Of a DNA stretch of 64,000 nucleotides, positions 60,274 to 64,000 are shown in pieces. The notes below the pieces were generated by a model. The model had not been told where the DNA came from, did no database searches, and was given only the letters and a program-made list of their open reading frames with translations. Numbering within the stretch: the first letter of the stretch is position 1; the number at the start of each line of letters is the position of its first letter. This DNA is from Echinostoma caproni (lineage: Eukaryota > Platyhelminthes > Trematoda > Plagiorchiida > Echinostomatidae): positions 79,892 through 143,891 of the forward strand of contig UZAN01039472.1 of assembly GCA_900618425.1 (NCBI GenBank). The letters are read 5' to 3'. A program made the position numbers and the translations under genes.

Positions 60274-63200
60274 TACGAACACTTTGAACTGGCGTTTACC
60301 TGCGTTGTACATATTGCAGTTAGAAAGAACAAATCACGCCACTGTTGACTGAATTTTCAATTCATAACAAAGCACTAGAAACACCCTATACTTTCGTGCA
60401 CAAAATTCACAGAAAAGAGATAGGTGAGTAAGATCTGTTTTCCTGATTTGTTTATAACCAATGTGCATTGATGGAGACTTCGGACTACACAAGCCAGTTT
60501 AAGTTTTAAATCCGGATTCTTGGGTACGGTAATTCTGGCGCCCATCAATCTGGTTCACACAAATCGAGATGAATATACGCACATACAGACGCGCACAGAC
60601 CAAGGAATACGGTCATAGTCCCATCAGCTGTACGGTATGCATTGAAAGCATGTGCCAGGGGTTGTGCATGTATCGGGAATGCGAAGCAAACAAGCGTAGG
60701 AGCGAACGAGAAACTGAAACACAAACACGGAGTTGTCACAGACTGTCGGGCGCGCACACAGTTGGGGGCCGGTCAAACTGGGTTCGAGTTTTACGCGGAC
60801 GACCCAGCGATTTGTCGAAGGTCATCAAAGACTAAGTGAAGTGTCAACCTCGATCCACATGTGCATAAATCGAACAACTGTTTCGCGATCACCCTTAAGT
60901 ATAAGCATTGTGTATGGTCCGTTTGGTATATTCCATATACACTGACGAAATGCTTTAACTACTACTATTGACACGAGATTCACCTCAAGGAATTTTGATG
61001 AGACGAAGAGAATCCCTTGTGATGACGACAGTTATGAGACCTCTATTGAAGAGTCCAACGAAAATTAATATATCCAACAACCTCAAGAATCTTCCCCAAA
61101 CCCACCAATAAGAACTGTTGATTTAATGGAATATGATTGAGAACACCGCTGATTTGAGAATGAGCAATATGGTAGACTGCCTAAACTTGAGCTAATTTAG
61201 CGTCACCTCTGCCATTCGAAAGCACATAACCCATCAATGTTAGTTATAATCATCAGTCAGAAAAGTTAGAGATCCTAGGAATGACCTATGTGTATGGGTC
61301 ATTAGAGGATACCCCGGGTTAGACTCAGACGATTCTCCGAACAAACTAAAAGTCGCCGTCAGCACTCAATCGTGCTCACATTAACAGGCTTGACCAAACA
61401 GGTTTTTATTTCAACAGATACCAGAAATAATTTCACACCATTGTAGTCTACAAATGCCGGGCAATTGTGTACAGTTGTCTCGATGTTAACCCAGAAAATT
61501 CATGTGCTGAGAAATCGCCTGTGCAACTATCGCAATCATGGAGAAAATTACGAATAAAGCTAGCCTTGTATAACGAACAAGAAGCGGTGACCGATCAAAA
61601 GCCTAGCCTGACCCGAAATCACATGGAAGCACACTGAACAACAAACCCGCTAAACCAGATGGGCTACTTAATGTCTACTCTCGCGAATAATTCACGATGT
61701 ACAGACCCGTTGAGTACGAAAGTATTATATCCTTCAATAACCTGTGCAGCACAACGGAGAAGAGGGATAGACAAACTGTTACTCAAACGTTCTCTATTAC
61801 CGCACTAGATTAAATAACCACTCAGGTGACTTCATTTATACCAAAGGATCAGTGATTCTCGGGATAGAGGCTACTTATGCAACAGGGTGACTGGCTAAAG
61901 TACACGATATTCTCACTACTGTGCTCATTGCCCTTCATATTGCAGCGCATCACTCGACCTTTTACCAAGGGTGAACCTTAAGCACTTAGAGAACGAAGCG
62001 ATGTTCGTAGGGTACCAAGGGGGGGTCCTATTCGACGACGAACCAAATTCCCTAAAACAAGCAATATTTTCTATGAATATGCATGACTTTGTTTCTGAGG
62101 TTGATCGCCAACCGAAAACCCACCGTGTCTGCCTATATCAATGCTGAATCTCTCCTATCCGCTACATAGAGAAGTGCCGATAGCGTACAATTCCGCTGGA
62201 AGGAGACTATAGATAGTCTAACAACTCCAGGATATCTAACATTTGCTTAAAAATTTCCCTTGCTACTCCTGCCATACGTGCACAAGAGCATCACAGGCGA
62301 ATAGACCCTAACTGGTAATCGTAAATAAACAACATGCTACACACCTCAAGAGTGTTATGACAACGAGATAGGTGCCAAGGTTTCATAGATATCTAATCCC
62401 GACATGAAACGAAAATACTGCTTGTGATGTTACGTCACATGAAAGTACCGACGTTCTATTGCGATCCGTGTAACAAAATACTTCATTTGAAACTGCACAA
62501 GTCATATGATTTAATGTGTATATGTCACAAAGTACGAATAGGAATTCGGGTAGACAGTACACTAATCCATACAATAGAAAAAACAGTCAGATAAGCAAAA
62601 AACAAAGGTCGGGAAACAAAAAGAAAACAAATAAACTAGTCACATGCACCCCAACCCTCCTCTCCTTTTTTCTTCTCAACGTAGTTAAATTAATCGAATT
62701 TTTCTGTCATCAAAAGCACAATTGGAAATTTTGAGCTCAGAGGTAAGGGAGAAAGAGATGCTATTAACTCCCGGGATGCTGTGTGACTTTGATGCAATCA
62801 CACGATGGGGATCGTACAGTGATTTGAGAATAAAAATGAACCGGAAAGAGCGAGCGGATGCGACAAATAATTGGATCAAGAAATATGAAACGACCGGATG
62901 AGTAACTCGGCAAGGGAAGAGCGAAACAGAATTGAGCCGGATATCAACATTAGAAGAGAGAGATGGTAACAACCAGCAGTGAAAAAAAGAAAACAGAACA
63001 AAAGGCTACAGACGTTGAAAACAACCGGCATTTCAAATGCAAAGCAGTGGATATTGCAGGCATTAAAGGAATAAAAATGGGAAAGAAGGCAAACGATGAA
63101 AGTAGAAAGAGAAGCAGCCTTGTAAAGGGGAATAAAGAATAAAAGTGGGACAGGGTGGCGCAAAAACAGATGGAGAGCGATAAATGCGGTCTACTCAACT

Positions 63201-63708
63201 TGGAGTGTGGGCAATGCAGATTGGCGATGAATATGGTTGTATAAAAATGGCACACGTTCACCATCAAACTAGAGACAGAGGTACAGAGTAGAGAAGTTGA
63301 GTTCTATAAAATGCCTGCAAATGGCAAAATCAAGAAGGCCTAATTTTGAACAAGTTCTGTGAAAATGCGGAAAACATAAAGGTAGACGAGAATGCGTGCA
63401 CTATCGAGTGAATACAGTAGACCGCGCAATCTTCAAGTAGGGCGTTCATCTGAAATCCAAGTGACCTGTGACGGTCGAATATGCAAGCCTCGGAGATGAA
63501 ACGACTTGAGATTGACAGCTGGAACCAAATAAGTACTCAACAGCCTGAACACAAGAGTGGATTAATTTGAGAATAATTCCGCTTTGAAAAGGAACAGTAA
63601 CACGTGTAGAGAGAATGAATGAGGAAAACACTGCGGTTCAGACCTGGATATTGACAGGATAGATGGACACACACGGGTAGTGATAGTACAGTGTCTTTGT
63701 TCGCTGAA
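60274..63708. other. Non-coding stretch, purine-skewed towards the end
   Basis: A GC-richer block lies at 60590-60850, with open frames but no product recognised. From about 62740 to 63420 the plus strand is strongly purine-rich, which produces minus-strand frames of low complexity. If the 63709-64000 exon is terminal, this skewed block is its downstream flank or 3' UTR. Confidence 0.35.
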
Positions 63709-64000
63709 TCAAACTGCATTATCGGTGTTCAAAGCGAAGCGACCAGCCTCAAGAGGTTCAAGAACTTCCTCGATTAAACGGATCAGGGGTAGACGCCGCA
63801 CAGTACAAAGGAGCGATAGTTCTGACCCCCGACGCAATTGAAAAATAGCCCCATCAGCCAAACTGCGAGATAGAGCACGATCCGCAACAATGCTCCAGGC
63901 CTGCTGACCCCCAGGATATACATGCTTGGGCAACAAGGGTCCATTGTCCAACCCATTAGAATGACTGGGTCGACCGGAGCGTGGATGAACTTGTTGCTGC
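63709..64000 (-). CDS. Terminal exon of a minus-strand gene, partial, unknown family
   Basis: A minus-strand frame is open from the window edge to a TGA at 63709-63711, 96 codons. It reads QQQVHPRSGRPSHSNGLDNG, then LPKHVYPGGQQAWSIVAD, RALSRSLADGAIFQLRRGSE and LIEEVLEPLEAGRFALNTDN. GC content and balanced codon use stand out from the A/G-rich sequence that follows the stop. The first part looks disordered (Gln, Ser, Pro, Gly); the second looks folded. No domain is recognised, and no clear AATAAA is seen on this strand in the next few hundred bases, so the 3' UTR may be long. The gene continues outside the window. Confidence 0.55.
   Translation of the reverse strand, partial: QQQVHPRSGRPSHSNGLDNGPLLPKHVYPGGQQAWSIVADRALSRSLADGAIFQLRRGSELSLLCTVRRLPLIRLIEEVLEPLEAGRFALNTDNAV

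Noticed and set aside
1..64000. CRISPR array, operon or prophage
   Set aside because: No regularly spaced direct repeats, no tightly packed co-directional genes and no phage-like genes are present.

Overview
This window looks like a gene-poor, repeat-rich stretch of a metazoan nuclear genome, most likely a flatworm and probably a trematode. Evidence for that is the absence of operons, coding exons split by GT-AG introns, many short A/T-rich microsatellites, scaffold gaps, and a dense mix of old Penelope-like elements, CR1-like non-LTR elements, Tc1/mariner transposase remains and tRNA-headed SINEs. The taxon is an inference, because nothing here is species-diagnostic.

Layout. At 1640-3771 are the last two exons and poly(A) signal of a Rho guanine-nucleotide exchange factor of the ephexin type; a decayed Penelope-like element sits in its last intron (2298-2886). 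At 7761-8393 (minus) is a long decayed reading frame of unknown origin, followed by a 464-bp inverted-repeat element (8743-9206). A SINE lies at 11091-11250 and a Penelope-like endonuclease fragment at 15900-16100. After an 890-bp gap (19074-19963) comes a CR1-like reverse transcriptase (19964-21120), then two unassigned coding-like frames up to 21903. Near 23 kb, two Penelope-like fragments flank a hammerhead-ribozyme-like motif; a second copy of the motif stands alone at 32823-32902. From 34 to 46 kb there are mostly SINE pieces, simple repeats and one good exon candidate (42385-42599).

From 47 kb on the repeats become denser: a Tc1-like transposase remnant (47430-47832), the best-preserved Penelope-like GIY-YIG domain (48323-48842, minus), a Cys-rich coding-like segment (49676-49980, minus), CR1-like C-termini at 53390 and 55984, another GIY-YIG fragment at 55378, a mariner transposase C-terminal half (57880-58203) and more SINEs. 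The window ends inside what looks like the terminal exon of a minus-strand gene (63709-64000).

Only the RhoGEF exons can be assigned confidently to a host gene. The remaining recognisable coding sequence is mobile-element debris. The most interesting signal is the pair of hammerhead-like motifs linked to Penelope-like sequence, together with several coding-like segments whose family I could not recognise.
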